From: Methylobacillus gramineus
Lineage (GTDB): Bacteria; Pseudomonadota; Gammaproteobacteria; Burkholderiales; Methylophilaceae
Direction: 5' to 3'
Assembly: GCF_020532675.1 (NCBI RefSeq)
Contig: NZ_JAJAVE010000001.1
Span: forward strand, 1,302,001-1,366,000
Length of the DNA: 64,000 bases
Shown: positions 1 to 9,400 of the stretch, piece after piece
How positions within the stretch are numbered: the first letter of the stretch is position 1
How the letters are laid out: every line of letters begins with the position of its first letter
The notes under the pieces: generated by a model
Databases searched by the model: none
What the model saw: the letters and a program-made list of their open reading frames with translations, nothing else
What the model was told of the DNA's origin: nothing
Made by a program: the position numbers and the translations under genes

Positions 1-313
1 CTTCCGGGGAAGGCACCGCCACCTCCAAACCGCTCCCCAAACTCACCATGGCATTCAGGTAAGCCTGCTCTATGTCACGCCTGCGGAGGAAGTTCACCAT
101 AATGCCGTGCGCAATGCGAGTCAGGTACGCTCGCGGTTCAACAATCTCTTGAGCGTTACCCTGCACAAGCAGGCGGATGAAGGTGTCATGGGTCAAGTCT
201 GCCGCATCCACACTTGATCCGGTTTTCTTGGATAGCCAAGCATGCAACCACGGCCGATGCCGCTGGTAAAACTCCTGAATTAACCCTTGCTGCAATAATT
301 GGCTGGAAGACAT
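1..313 (-). CDS. FecI-type ECF sigma factor, C-terminus cut by window edge
   Basis: The first 104 codons read from an ATG at 313 to the window edge. The protein starts MSSSQLLQQGLIQEF and carries the sigma region 2 signature seen in the other FecI-like proteins here: HRPWLHAWLSKKTG, then DAADLTHDTFIRLL, then EPRAYLTRIAHGIMVN. Region 4 would lie left of the window. It closely parallels the sigma genes at 11127-11636 and 50154-50663. It lies downstream of the receptor and small membrane protein genes of the next module and is preceded by the 16-bp palindrome at 438-453, so it is probably the first gene of a third tandem fecI-fecR-receptor module. Expected role: activation of its cognate receptor gene when FecR signals ligand occupancy. 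Confidence 0.9.
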   Translation of the reverse strand, partial: MSSSQLLQQGLIQEFYQRHRPWLHAWLSKKTGSSVDAADLTHDTFIRLLVQGNAQEIVEPRAYLTRIAHGIMVNFLRRRDIEQAYLNAMVSLGSGLEVAVPSPE

Positions 314-430
314 GGCACTAACCCGGTCAGATTTATATTACAACCAGTGCAATTACCATACCTGATAGCATGGGCATCTTAAGCAACTGTTATTTATACA
401 ATTTCCGGTTAACTCATTATTCAGCAACCA

Positions 431-460
431 CCACCATTGGCTGTATGCAGCCAATGGTGG
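431..460. promoter_or_regulatory. stem-loop containing the 16-bp palindrome TGGCTGTATGCAGCCA
   Basis: A perfect 13-bp inverted repeat (CCACCATTGGCTG at 431-443 and its complement at 448-460, loop TATG) contains TGGCTGTATGCAGCCA at 438-453. It lies between the small membrane protein gene (ends 522) and the sigma gene starting at 313. It could therefore end the upstream transcript, act as an operator for the sigma gene, or both. No strong T-run follows. Closely related 16-mers lie upstream of the other two minus-strand sigma genes (6255-6290 and 11739-11754), which favours a regulatory role. The rest of 314-521 shows only AT-rich sequence with a CAACCA at 341-346 and another at 425-430. Confidence 0.55.
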
Positions 461-521
461 CTATATATAACCACCCAGATTTAGAAAGAGAGGTTGCCCA
501 AGATAAGCTGAATGCCATTGA

Positions 522-677
522 TCAGACCCAATAAAAGCCAAAGAGCAACAAACCACATTCAAAAATCAGCAGCAAAGCAAACAAACGGGGAATGACGATC
601 AGCATCCAGTTTTCGTAATGCCTTAGATACCGGTACCAACGCCTGAAAAAATTATATTTTCTAAAAGAAGCAGGCAT
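522..677 (-). CDS. small membrane protein (51 aa) downstream of TonB-dependent receptor, module copy 1
   Basis: An ATG at 677 opens a 51-codon frame ending at the TGA at 522. It begins 12 bases after the receptor stop codon and in the same reading frame, with no clear ribosome-binding site, so it may be translated by coupling. The protein has a basic, aromatic N-terminal part (RKYNFFRRWYRYLRHYENW) followed by one hydrophobic segment with a central ECG, consistent with a single membrane span. It aligns with the product of 6297-6443, which holds the same place behind the second receptor. Shared residues include an RW pair, seven residues later E-x-W, then P-x-LF-x-LLL-x-x-E; about 12 of 29 aligned residues are identical. 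Conservation between two tandem copies is the main evidence that it is real. I do not recognise the family; function unknown. Confidence 0.7.
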   Translation of the reverse strand: MPASFRKYNFFRRWYRYLRHYENWMLIVIPRLFALLLIFECGLLLFGFYWV

Positions 678-689
678 GGTGATATTTAT

Positions 690-3600
690 TTATCGATCCG
701 GCCTGAACTCATAACGCAAGGTGAACCAGGCCGCGCGCGGCGCTCCCGGTGCCAGGTAGCTGGTATCCAGCCAGTCGAAGGAATTGTGGTTGTAACCATC
801 TGGACCTATGGAGCCGCGTATTGAAGGTGAGAATGGATTAACACCCAGCCGACCGGCGGTGAAATACTCTTTGTCCAGCAGATTGTTGACGATCAGGCTG
901 GCCGACCAGGAGGGGTTAAACTGATACTTGGTATGGAAATTCAGGCTGGCATAACCCGATACCTTGCCAGGGTTGTTAGAGGAGCGACGTGCCTCGGTCA
1001 CGCTTTCGAGCTGATTGGTCACCGGATTGACGGCCTCGAAGGTGACGTATTTGGTGACGCCGGGCCGGTGTTCATTATTCTCATTGCCGCGCAGGAAGCT
1101 ATCCGAGTGGACAACTGCGCTCAAACCTACCGTCCACTTATCGTTCATTTCATAGCTGAAGCTGGCATTGACGTTATGCAGTGGCACACCAGGCATGCGG
1201 CTGCCCGGTTTCACTGTAATGGAACGCGGTGGCCTTTCACCTGCCTCGGTTACCCCAAGAAAGAGATTCTCCTCAGCACTACTGTTATGGTCGCTGGCCA
1301 TGCTGAACGTATCTTGGAACGTTGCTTCCGTCAGCGAGTAATTGAGGTGGAAAGTGGCTTTCCCCCATTTCCCGGCCAGGCCTGCCTCTATGCCTTGTCG
1401 CCTAGTTTTACCAATCGTATCGAAAAAACTGCGATTACCAGGTAAGGTCACCATATAAATATCATCCTTGAGGTCTGTGCGATAAACACCCAGGTTCCAG
1501 ACCATGTTTTGGCCCCAGTTGCCACGCATGCCAAAGTCATATGTTGTGGCTTTTATCTGAGGCAGGTAAGGATCTCCTGACAGGGTGGTGGGCATGGAGC
1601 AAGAACGGTTCTGGGCAACGCTCCTGTACAAATAGGTTGGGTCACGCAAACCATCCCCATCCTGGTCGACGAGGTTGCCTACATAAGTAGGCGTTTTGTC
1701 AAGGGCGCACCCAAGCTCAATCACGCTAGGGGTACGGGTTCCTTGCGACAGGTTGCCAAAAATATTGATATCTTTTGTTGCTTGCCATGCCGCCCCCAGG
1801 GAGGGATTAAGTGAGTAATAATTGAACTTCTCTGTCTCAGCTGGATTGAGTAGCCTGGATACATCAGGAATCTTGTATCCAGTCTCGCAAGGGTCACCTG
1901 GGCGGCAAGTATTGAAATCATCGGGATCTGAGACATACTGATGCAGGTTCAGGACAACAGAGCCGTATTCCCTTGCAGCCAATCTATTTTTTACTGAAGT
2001 TGCGTTGTAACGTAGCGCACCTGTCATGTGGAATGTATCAACAGGGCTCCAGGTTTCACTGAGATATAGACTCTTGGTCAGAGAGGTGCCATCGAAATTA
2101 TTGCTTTGAATAGCTCTGTCTGCTGCCGTCAAGGCATCAAGCGCTTGCGCAGGGTCAAGATATGCATCCCTGCTTGCATTGAAAAACCCTAACCTTTGGC
2201 TGCTGCTGTAGTCAGCGCTGGCAGAGTCGATTGATGCGCCTACCATGAATTTATGATGATCAAGATTCCAATTGAATTGGATTGAAGCGCCATTAATGAG
2301 CTGATCAATGCTTGTATTGGTGATGGCGGCAGTGGGTACACCTGTCACCACGCCGTCTGACCCATTTTTGGCTCCATCGTAATAGCGGGGTTGTCCATTG
2401 GCATCCAGGTCTGCGATACCTCCGAAGTCACTTTTAGGGTTGGCCGCTCTGCCTTGTTGGCAGGCGACTGAATTCTGCGCATTTTTATAAAACAGCATGT
2501 ACCGGGTGTATGAGTTGTCTGGATTCTGGAGGTAATAGTAATTTGTATTGCCTGATGTAAAGTCCACAGGATCAGTCAGCCCAGGGCTTGTGACCATCCC
2601 AGTTTCTTCGAACGAGCCATATTGCTTTTGACCATTTAGATTTGCTGGCATATTGGGGGGGGTGTAAGGGCTGCCATCGGCACCTTGTGGTAGGTAAGCG
2701 ACAGAGGCCCGATAATTTTTGAAGTACTCAAAATTGTATTGAGCATATGCTGCGTAGTAATCAGGTAGCTCTTGATTGAAGTTTCCTACAGGAAGTATGG
2801 ATGGATCTGCCGGAAATCCTGCTAATCCGTTAACTAAAAACTGTACTTCTGGATCAGTTTGATAGAGAGCAAATAATGGATGATCTGCAGGATCTGCACC
2901 TGTTGCAACAGCCAGGACATCGTCATAAATTGCAGCTAGGTTATCTGGCGCTTTTACTACGTAGTAATCTGGAAGACCATACTTGTTTGTGCTGTCATAT
3001 AGGCATGTATATTGACTGCCTGCAGTCATATTTTTGGTGGCAGGGGTGTTGCCGTATTCGGTATAAACATCGGAATTGACTGATTTTCTTTTACTAACCC
3101 TGCGGTAAACTTGTCCGGTGATGGTAAAGCTGTCATTGACAAAATAACTGCCGGAAAGCTGCCCTTGCCAGAGGCGGTTATCGGTATTGTCCGGGGAAGT
3201 AAATACCCCATTTCTGTCTTGCCGGTACATTTCATTCGGTACCAGGCCATTGCCGACCAGATCGTTCCAGGCGACCAAGCCTGTGAGGTTGAGATCGAGC
3301 TTGTCGCCGCGATAACTGCCTTTACCGAATACCTGGTTGACCTTGCTGGGAGAGTTATCACGCCAGCCATCTTCGAGAAAGATATTCGCCGCGGCAAAAC
3401 CGGCCACGGTGCCGTTGTTCCAGCCCCCTTCCGCCTGTAATTGCTTGCGACCAAATGAACCAGTGAGGATATTGGCATCAATCCCGGTGTGATTGAAACC
3501 ATCCTTGGTTTTGATGGTGAAGGCACCACCCAGGGTATTGAGGCCAAACAAGGGATTGGAGCCTGGGAATACATCGACATTGGCGATGGCATTCATGGGA

Positions 3601-4340
3601 ATCATGTCCCAATTCACCACATCACCAAATGGTTCATTGACGCGTATGCCATCAAAGAACACCGATAGCCCTTGCGGCGTCCCGATTTGGGGGCCAGCCG
3701 TGAAACCTCGATACTGCACATCCATCTGAAAGGGGTTGCCTTGGTAATCATTGACGGTGACGGACTGCAACTTGCGGTTAAGCAAGTCGGCAAGGCTTAA
3801 TGAGTTTGATTCCTTAATCTCTTTGGCTGAGATGCTTTGCACGTTGCCGGGGATTTGTTCCTTGGTCAGGCCAAGTCCAGGCATAGGGCCTATCTCGTAG
3901 AAACGTTTGCTGCGGACTTCGATAGCATCCACTTTAAAATCGATTGAAGACTTTTCGCCGGGGAGGGTATCTTTTACTGTTGCGGGTGCAGCTTTATCCA
4001 GAAAGAAGCCGCCATGTTGATCACTGAATACTTCAAGGCCACTGCCCTTCAACAAAGCATCAAAGCCCTGCTTCACGGTATAGCTTCCGTTCAGCCCCTT
4101 GCTGTCTATGCTTTGAGTCAAGGCTGGATCAAACACCAGCACCACACCTGAACGCTGGGCAAATCGATTGAGGGATTGGGTGAGTGTGCCAGGAGGGATT
4201 TGATACTGCTTGCCATTGTCCGCGGTGAATACAACACTCTCCCCCGCTGCCGTTGCATACCGAGCCTCACCCACCATCAACAACAATGCGCAATGGAGTG
4301 CAAGTGCTATTGGCACAGGCTTGAAACGCAGACCATTCAT
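690..4340 (-). CDS. large STN-domain TonB-dependent receptor, module copy 1
   Basis: Outer-membrane transporter of 1216 residues, with the start chosen at the ATG at 4340 behind AGGGGGAA. Residues 1-32 form a signal peptide ending ATAA. An STN signalling domain spans about 47-115, followed by a linker (DFKVDAIEVRSKR, 134-146), a plug domain (about 160-278, with VNEPFGDVVNWDMIP and LFGLNTLGGAF) and a 22-strand barrel ending in an aromatic/basic C-terminus. At over 1200 residues it is far longer than the usual 700-800; the excess sits in barrel loops, including one of about 250 residues with two cysteines and a GLPDYYV motif shared with the 6472-10032 receptor. The STN domain and adjacent FecR/FecI genes predict surface signalling. 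A run of eight C on the coding strand lies at 2655-2662. The substrate cannot be read from the sequence. Confidence 0.92.
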   Translation of the reverse strand: MNGLRFKPVPIALALHCALLLMVGEARYATAAGESVVFTADNGKQYQIPPGTLTQSLNRFAQRSGVVLVFDPALTQSIDSKGLNGSYTVKQGFDALLKGSGLEVFSDQHGGFFLDKAAPATVKDTLPGEKSSIDFKVDAIEVRSKRFYEIGPMPGLGLTKEQIPGNVQSISAKEIKESNSLSLADLLNRKLQSVTVNDYQGNPFQMDVQYRGFTAGPQIGTPQGLSVFFDGIRVNEPFGDVVNWDMIPMNAIANVDVFPGSNPLFGLNTLGGAFTIKTKDGFNHTGIDANILTGSFGRKQLQAEGGWNNGTVAGFAAANIFLEDGWRDNSPSKVNQVFGKGSYRGDKLDLNLTGLVAWNDLVGNGLVPNEMYRQDRNGVFTSPDNTDNRLWQGQLSGSYFVNDSFTITGQVYRRVSKRKSVNSDVYTEYGNTPATKNMTAGSQYTCLYDSTNKYGLPDYYVVKAPDNLAAIYDDVLAVATGADPADHPLFALYQTDPEVQFLVNGLAGFPADPSILPVGNFNQELPDYYAAYAQYNFEYFKNYRASVAYLPQGADGSPYTPPNMPANLNGQKQYGSFEETGMVTSPGLTDPVDFTSGNTNYYYLQNPDNSYTRYMLFYKNAQNSVACQQGRAANPKSDFGGIADLDANGQPRYYDGAKNGSDGVVTGVPTAAITNTSIDQLINGASIQFNWNLDHHKFMVGASIDSASADYSSSQRLGFFNASRDAYLDPAQALDALTAADRAIQSNNFDGTSLTKSLYLSETWSPVDTFHMTGALRYNATSVKNRLAAREYGSVVLNLHQYVSDPDDFNTCRPGDPCETGYKIPDVSRLLNPAETEKFNYYSLNPSLGAAWQATKDINIFGNLSQGTRTPSVIELGCALDKTPTYVGNLVDQDGDGLRDPTYLYRSVAQNRSCSMPTTLSGDPYLPQIKATTYDFGMRGNWGQNMVWNLGVYRTDLKDDIYMVTLPGNRSFFDTIGKTRRQGIEAGLAGKWGKATFHLNYSLTEATFQDTFSMASDHNSSAEENLFLGVTEAGERPPRSITVKPGSRMPGVPLHNVNASFSYEMNDKWTVGLSAVVHSDSFLRGNENNEHRPGVTKYVTFEAVNPVTNQLESVTEARRSSNNPGKVSGYASLNFHTKYQFNPSWSASLIVNNLLDKEYFTAGRLGVNPFSPSIRGSIGPDGYNHNSFDWLDTSYLAPGAPRAAWFTLRYEFRPDR

Positions 4341-4477
4341 GAAATTCCCCCTGAGTTTTATTATCTTCCTCACCAAGACGAACAACTCAAGGCAAAGTAC
4401 AGTCAGGGCATCAAGATTTTTTCAAATTCCCGGCAAGATTAAAAACTCAAGAAGAACCATCATCCAAACAAATCAAT

Positions 4478-4508
4478 AGCAGCCTCATTGATAAAAACTG
4501 AGGCTGCT
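4478..4508 (-). terminator. stem-loop between fecR-like gene and receptor gene
   Basis: AGCAGCCTCA at 4478-4487 pairs with TGAGGCTGCT at 4499-4508 around an 11-base loop. It lies just past the FecR-like stop codon in the 186-bp gap before the receptor start. It could partly terminate the sigma/FecR transcript so that the receptor depends on its own sigma-driven promoter. There is no good T-run, so it may instead be a processing or stability element. Confidence 0.45.
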
Positions 4509-4526
4509 TGATCATGCCAATTCAAG

Positions 4527-5546
4527 CTATCTTGGTGTAACGACAGTGAAGAATTGGGTGTAATTTTTGACATCCACGGGCAAGTAAGTCGTCAACATAT
4601 CCAATGCGCGATCAGTATCATTGAGTGGCAACACGCCTGAAACTCGCAAATGGGCAATGTCCTCTGCATTGAAATGAATGCGGCCATGGCGATAGCGCTC
4701 CAGCTCGAGCAAGACATCGGCCAGAGATTGATCATCTACCGCCAGCGTACCATTGGCCCATCCGGCAATGGCGCTTACATCAATATCTGAGGGCTGGTTG
4801 ATATGCTCGTTTTCAATATGCGTGCCCTGCCCTGTATGAAGCGTGACGCACTCAGGTGGGGCATTTGAGAACATGCGTTTGAGCGTGCATGCCTCCCCCA
4901 CTGATTCAATCACCCCAACCTTGGTAGCATCAATTTCTCGCTTGACCACAAACTGGGTACCCAACGCTCGGGCTGTCCCCTGACGCGTTGCCACAATAAA
5001 TGGGCGCGCAGCATCTTTTGCCACTTCCACCAACACCTCACCTTGCAACAAGTGAATCCGCCGCTGTTTATTTGAATAATCAATATCAATGGCAGAATAT
5101 GTGTTCAAGGTAATCCGGCTATGATCAGGCAGCTCCACCACACGCTGCTCACCCACCGCGGTGCTGTAATCCGCCATTAAGTAAGAGGCCGTGCCAGACT
5201 GAGAGCCCAGCCATGCTCCCACTACCAGGCTAATGCCCAATGCGAGAGACTTGACAGAAAGCCTGCTGCGGACGGGCTTAAACTCAGGCGTTAATACCTG
5301 CTCAAGCGCATTGAGCGCAGGCGCAGGGATTACCTCATGCAGATTGCTCCACATCTTTTCCATCCGCTCATAGGCTACCCCATGGGCAGCGTCTATTTTC
5401 AGCCATGCATCAAAAGCAGCACGCTCTGCCTCAGTGCACTCGGGTGCATGCAATTGCACATACCAATCTGCGGCTTGCAATACCATGCTTGAGCTGGGCT
5501 CAATGGCAGCTTCTGGCTCCTGAACTTTCTTGGGTTGAACGGACAT
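4527..5546 (-). CDS. FecR-type anti-sigma regulator, module copy 1
   Basis: Inner-membrane signal transducer that passes receptor occupancy to its cognate ECF sigma factor. The 339-residue protein has an N-terminal cytoplasmic DUF4880 region (about 24-65, AADWYVQLHAPECTEAERAAF), a single hydrophobic span near 101-118, and a periplasmic FecR domain with TAVGEQRVVELPDHSRITLN, then GTQFVVKR. The C-terminal part (about 265-339) resembles the STN-like fold of FecR proteins. The start lies 3 bases after the sigma gene stop, so the two are surely co-transcribed and translationally linked. In the FecR family the same protein can both inhibit and activate its sigma factor; the direction here cannot be read from sequence. 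Confidence 0.92.
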   Translation of the reverse strand: MSVQPKKVQEPEAAIEPSSSMVLQAADWYVQLHAPECTEAERAAFDAWLKIDAAHGVAYERMEKMWSNLHEVIPAPALNALEQVLTPEFKPVRSRLSVKSLALGISLVVGAWLGSQSGTASYLMADYSTAVGEQRVVELPDHSRITLNTYSAIDIDYSNKQRRIHLLQGEVLVEVAKDAARPFIVATRQGTARALGTQFVVKREIDATKVGVIESVGEACTLKRMFSNAPPECVTLHTGQGTHIENEHINQPSDIDVSAIAGWANGTLAVDDQSLADVLLELERYRHGRIHFNAEDIAHLRVSGVLPLNDTDRALDMLTTYLPVDVKNYTQFFTVVTPR

Positions 5547-5549
5547 TTT

Positions 5550-6083
5550 TTAAGGCGCTGAATGCATCAATGCATAACAATGCACCATAACCTTAGCCAG
5601 ATATTGCTTGACCATGCTGACTGAAACATCAAGCCGGTCAGCAATCTCGGCATAGGATAGGTCTTCCAGCCTGCTCATTAAAAAAGCCCTTCGAGGTTTA
5701 TCAGGCAAGCCACTCAACATACTGGCCAACAAACTCAGCACTTCAATGGCCTCTTGGTATTGTTCTGGAGAAAACTCATGCTGATCCTCACTGATCAACA
5801 TGAGTGATTCAAGATACGCCTGCTCCAGCTTGCGCCGCCTGGCGGCATCAATCATCAAATTCGTGGCAGTAGCAGCAAGGTAGGCTTTGGGTGCATGCAG
5901 GATATGGGTATCAGGGGAAAGCAGCACACGTAAAAAAGTATCGTGCGCAACATCATCCGCATGATGAAAAGACCCCAACTTCTTACGTAACCAACAGACC
6001 AGCCAATGATGGTGGTCAACATATAACTGCCCGACTGCATTAACCGTAATTGCCGTGGAATTTGAAATTGCTTGCTCCTGCAT
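5550..6083 (-). CDS. FecI-type ECF sigma factor, module copy 1
   Basis: Sigma-70 family, extracytoplasmic function type, 177 residues from the ATG at 6083, which has GGGAG four bases upstream. A longer reading to a TTG at 6101 is less likely. Region 2 contains HHHWLVCWLRKKLG, DDVAHDTFLRVLL and APKAYLAATATNLMIDAARRR; region 4 contains LEDLSYAEIADRLDVSVSMVK. Expected to direct RNA polymerase to the receptor promoter at about 4341-4526. It heads the transcript 5550-4527 with the FecR gene. The palindrome pair at 6255-6290 lies about 170 bp upstream. Confidence 0.93.
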   Translation of the reverse strand: MQEQAISNSTAITVNAVGQLYVDHHHWLVCWLRKKLGSFHHADDVAHDTFLRVLLSPDTHILHAPKAYLAATATNLMIDAARRRKLEQAYLESLMLISEDQHEFSPEQYQEAIEVLSLLASMLSGLPDKPRRAFLMSRLEDLSYAEIADRLDVSVSMVKQYLAKVMVHCYALMHSAP

Positions 6084-6251
6084 ACCACTCCCTCGCCCCA
6101 AATCAGATGGTTAAACACCACCTGTTCACTTGCACTCATCACACAAGTGTTTGCAGGAAATGGTTGCAAAATCTATTCCATGATTTTATAAAACTATAAC
6201 CATATGATTTTGTTAAATTAAAAAATATTCTTATGATTAAACGGTTTAGAT

Positions 6252-6293
6252 AAATGGCTGTTTATAGCCATCCTTGGCTATAAACAGCCATTT
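6252..6293. promoter_or_regulatory. 19-bp perfect inverted repeat holding two copies of the TGGCT-N6-AGCCA palindrome
   Basis: Two arms of 19 bases (6252-6270 and 6275-6293) are exact reverse complements around a 4-base loop (TCCT). Each arm contains a 16-base near-palindrome: TGGCTGTTTATAGCCA at 6255-6270 and TGGCTATAAACAGCCA at 6275-6290. It starts 3 bases after the stop of the small membrane protein gene, where a terminator would be expected, yet no T-run follows. The same 16-mer occurs upstream of both other minus-strand sigma genes, including one where no terminator is needed. I read it as a regulatory site that may double as terminator. The 6084-6251 stretch is AT-rich and probably holds the sigma gene promoter. 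Confidence 0.55.
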
Positions 6294-6296
6294 CCC

Positions 6297-6443
6297 TCAA
6301 TATAAAGTCATTACCATCATGCAAAATTCCAATGCCAATAGCAGGAAAAATAACCAGGGCAAGATAATTAGCCAGCTTTCGTGATTAACGGCTATCGTTA
6401 ACCAACGCTTAATAATCAAAATGGCTTTTAGAGGATTAGCCAT
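6297..6443 (-). CDS. small membrane protein (48 aa) downstream of TonB-dependent receptor, module copy 2
   Basis: The ATG at 6443 has GAGGTGA upstream and gives 48 residues: MANPLKAILIIKRW, then NHESW, then a Leu-rich hydrophobic span ending in FCMMVMTLY. A longer frame opening at 6494 would overlap the receptor stop and has a poorly conserved N-terminus. Length, position and pattern (RW, E-x-W, P-x-LF-x-LLL-x-x-E) match the 51-residue product of 522-677. One transmembrane segment is likely, with the basic N-terminal part inside. It begins about 30 bases after the receptor gene and is presumably in the same transcript. Family and function not recognised; a receptor accessory or FecR-interacting peptide is only a guess. 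Confidence 0.75.
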   Translation of the reverse strand: MANPLKAILIIKRWLTIAVNHESWLIILPWLFFLLLALEFCMMVMTLY

Positions 6444-6471
6444 GATCTTGATCACCTCAGACTCAGCGTTG

Positions 6472-9400
6472 TTATTTTCTTGGGTCAAATTCATAGCTCA
6501 AACTGATCCATGCGGCACGCGGTGCCCCTGGTGCCAAGAAGTTAGTGGTTAACCAATCGTTGGAGTTATGGTTGTAGCCATCAGGCCCTATGGCTCCGTA
6601 AACCGAAGGCGAGAATGGATTGCGTCCCAGCCTGCCCGCATTGAAATATTCCTTGTCCAAGATATTGTTCACGCGCAGACCCAAAGTCCATTCCGAGTTG
6701 AGCTTGTAGCTGGTCTGCAGATTCAGCACCATGTAGCCATCTACGGTTCCAGGAGTATTGGTAGCTCGTCTGGTAACAGTCGTATTCCCGAGCCCTGTGG
6801 ACACAGTTTCGGTAAAGACAGCGCCTGCCTGATGCTTGTTGTTTTCATTGCCGCGTACATAGGCAAAGGAGTGTGCAACTGCGGTCATCCCTATCTGCCA
6901 TTTTGGTGTGACCTGATAGCTAAGTGTTGCATTGAGATTGTGCAATGGGACGCCTGGCATACGGTTGCCGGGATTGACCTTAATGCGGCGACTATAGTTA
7001 AGGTTGCCGTAATACTCTTCCACGGCACTGCTGTTGTCATTGGCTGGCATCCAGAAACTATCCTGGAAAGTAGCGTCAGTGAGTGCGTAATTGAGTCGAA
7101 GGCGCCATTTATCAAATGCTGCCGTAATACCGGCTTCTAAACCCTGGCGACGTGTTTCACCTATGGTGTCAAAGAAGTTGCGGTTGCCCGGATAACCTAT
7201 CATGTAAATATCGTCCTTAAGGTCGGTACGGTATATCCCCAGGTTCCATTCGGTATTGTCATTGAAGCGTCCCCGCATGCCGAAGTCCCAGGTCTGGGCT
7301 TTGATCTGTGGCAGGTAAGGGTCGCCAGACAAAGTGGTGGGCAAGGAGCAGGAGCGGTTTTCTGCAAGGCTGCGTGGTACGTTGCCTATGCCGCCACCTA
7401 TGAATACAGGGGTAGAGTCAAATGCACAGCCCAGCTCAATGACAGAAGGGGTTCTGGTTCCTTGGGCCCAGTTGCCATACAAATTGAGTTTGGGTGTTGC
7501 TTGCCAGGTAGCGCCCAAGGATGGGTTAAGCGAGTAATAGCGGAATTTTTCTGTCTCAGGAGGATTCATCAGCATGCTGAGATCAGGGATTTGATAACCG
7601 GTGGTGGGGCAAGCGCCATTTACGCAGAGGTCATACTCATCGGGAACCGCTTCAAAATCGGATAAATCGAATACGCGGCTGCCCCAGGTGCGCGAGGCGA
7701 TTTTGTTTTTGCCGCGAGTTTCGTTGTAGCGCAAGGCACCGGTAAAGTGCAGTGTTTCTACTGGACTCCAGGTTTCACTGGCATATATGCTCTTTGTGAT
7801 TTGATGGCCCTTGAAATCATTATTATTGACTTCCAGGCTTGCGGCAGCATATTGCTCACGAATTTGGTCTGGTGCGAGGTAGCCCTTGCGGTTTGCATCC
7901 AGCATCCCCAGCATTTGGCTACTGGTGTAGGTGGCAGAAGGCATGTCCACCGAGGCACCAACCATGAACTTGTGCTTGTCAAAATTCCAGTTGAACTGAA
8001 TAGACGCGCCATCTGTTTCCTGGTCAATTTGGGTATCGGTAAGGAGTGCTGTTGGTGTCCCATCAACGACACCTGGGCGTTGCCCGGTTGTTGTATTGGC
8101 TCCATCTACCGCCAGAGGACCCCCAATGACAGGGTCTGGCACGCTTAAAGCACCAGGGTCATTACTGTAGTTGGTAGCTTGGGTGTCGATACAATTTGCC
8201 AAATTGCTAGGCGGTGTCACCAAAATGACGTGTTTGGTGCCGTCATCGGTGTAGTAGTAATTTGAAATAACGGCATTAAATGGATCACTGACGCCGGTGA
8301 GGCCAAATACGCTACTGAAATTTATCGAGTTATATATATTGGCAAGCCAGTTTGATTCGCCAGTGATTGGGTTGTCGGGGCCTGGGGGCAATTCAGTAGG
8401 GATGTTGTTTCCCTGGGATTGATAGTTTTGCGCCTGCCTGTAATTTTTCCACGTATCAAATACGCTCTTGGCGTGTGCCAAATATGCTTGGCCTTCAGGG
8501 CTACCAGTCAGAGACGGATTCAAGGCTGCACCTATGCTGTTGAGGGCAGCCTGAGCATCCATACCATTTGAAAAATACTCATTGAAAAAGGCGCTTTGGG
8601 ACCAGTCGTTGTTAGGGACATCAAACACGTAATAATCTGGCAAGCCCAGACCATTGGTACTGTTGAACAAACATGTATATTGTTCGCCAGTATTAAGCGC
8701 TCTTCTGACATACCCATTGTGTTCAGTGTAAACATCAGCGCCGGAGGTTTTACGCTTGCTGTTACGCCTGTAAACCTGGCTGGTGATCGTGAATTTGTCA
8801 TTGACGAAATAACTGCCGGACAGCTGGAACTGCCATAAACGGTTATCGGTGGTATCCGGTGAGGTATAAACACCGTTTCTATCCTGCTTATACATTTCAT
8901 TGGGCAGAAGGCCGTTACCCACCAGATCATTCCAGACCACCAGTGTGCTCAGGTTTAAATCCAGCTTGTCGCCGCGGTAACTTCCTTTGCCGAAGACTTG
9001 ATTAACCCTGCTTGGAGAGTTTCCACGCCAACCGTCCTCAAGGAATATATTGGCGGCAGCAAATCCTGCCACAGTGCCATTGTTCCAGCCGCCTTCAGCC
9101 TGCAACTGTCTACGACCAAAGGAGCCAGTGAGGACTTCTGCACTAGCCTCCGTATTGCTGAAACCATCCTTGGTTTTCATCGATAACGCCCCCCCCAGTG
9201 TGCCTAGGCCAAAGATAGGATTTGAGCCAGGAAACACATCAAAACTGGAGAGTGCGTTCAAGGGAATCATGTCCCAGTTCACCACATCCCCAAATGGTTC
9301 ATTGACGCGTATACCGTCAAAGAACACCGACAAACCCTGGGGTGTACCTATCTGTGGGCCTGCGGTAAAGCCGCGGTACTGCACATCCATCTGGAAGGGG

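Noticed and set aside
933-1445. A 170-codon open frame on the plus strand
   Set aside because: Antisense to the receptor at 690-4340 with no family signature.
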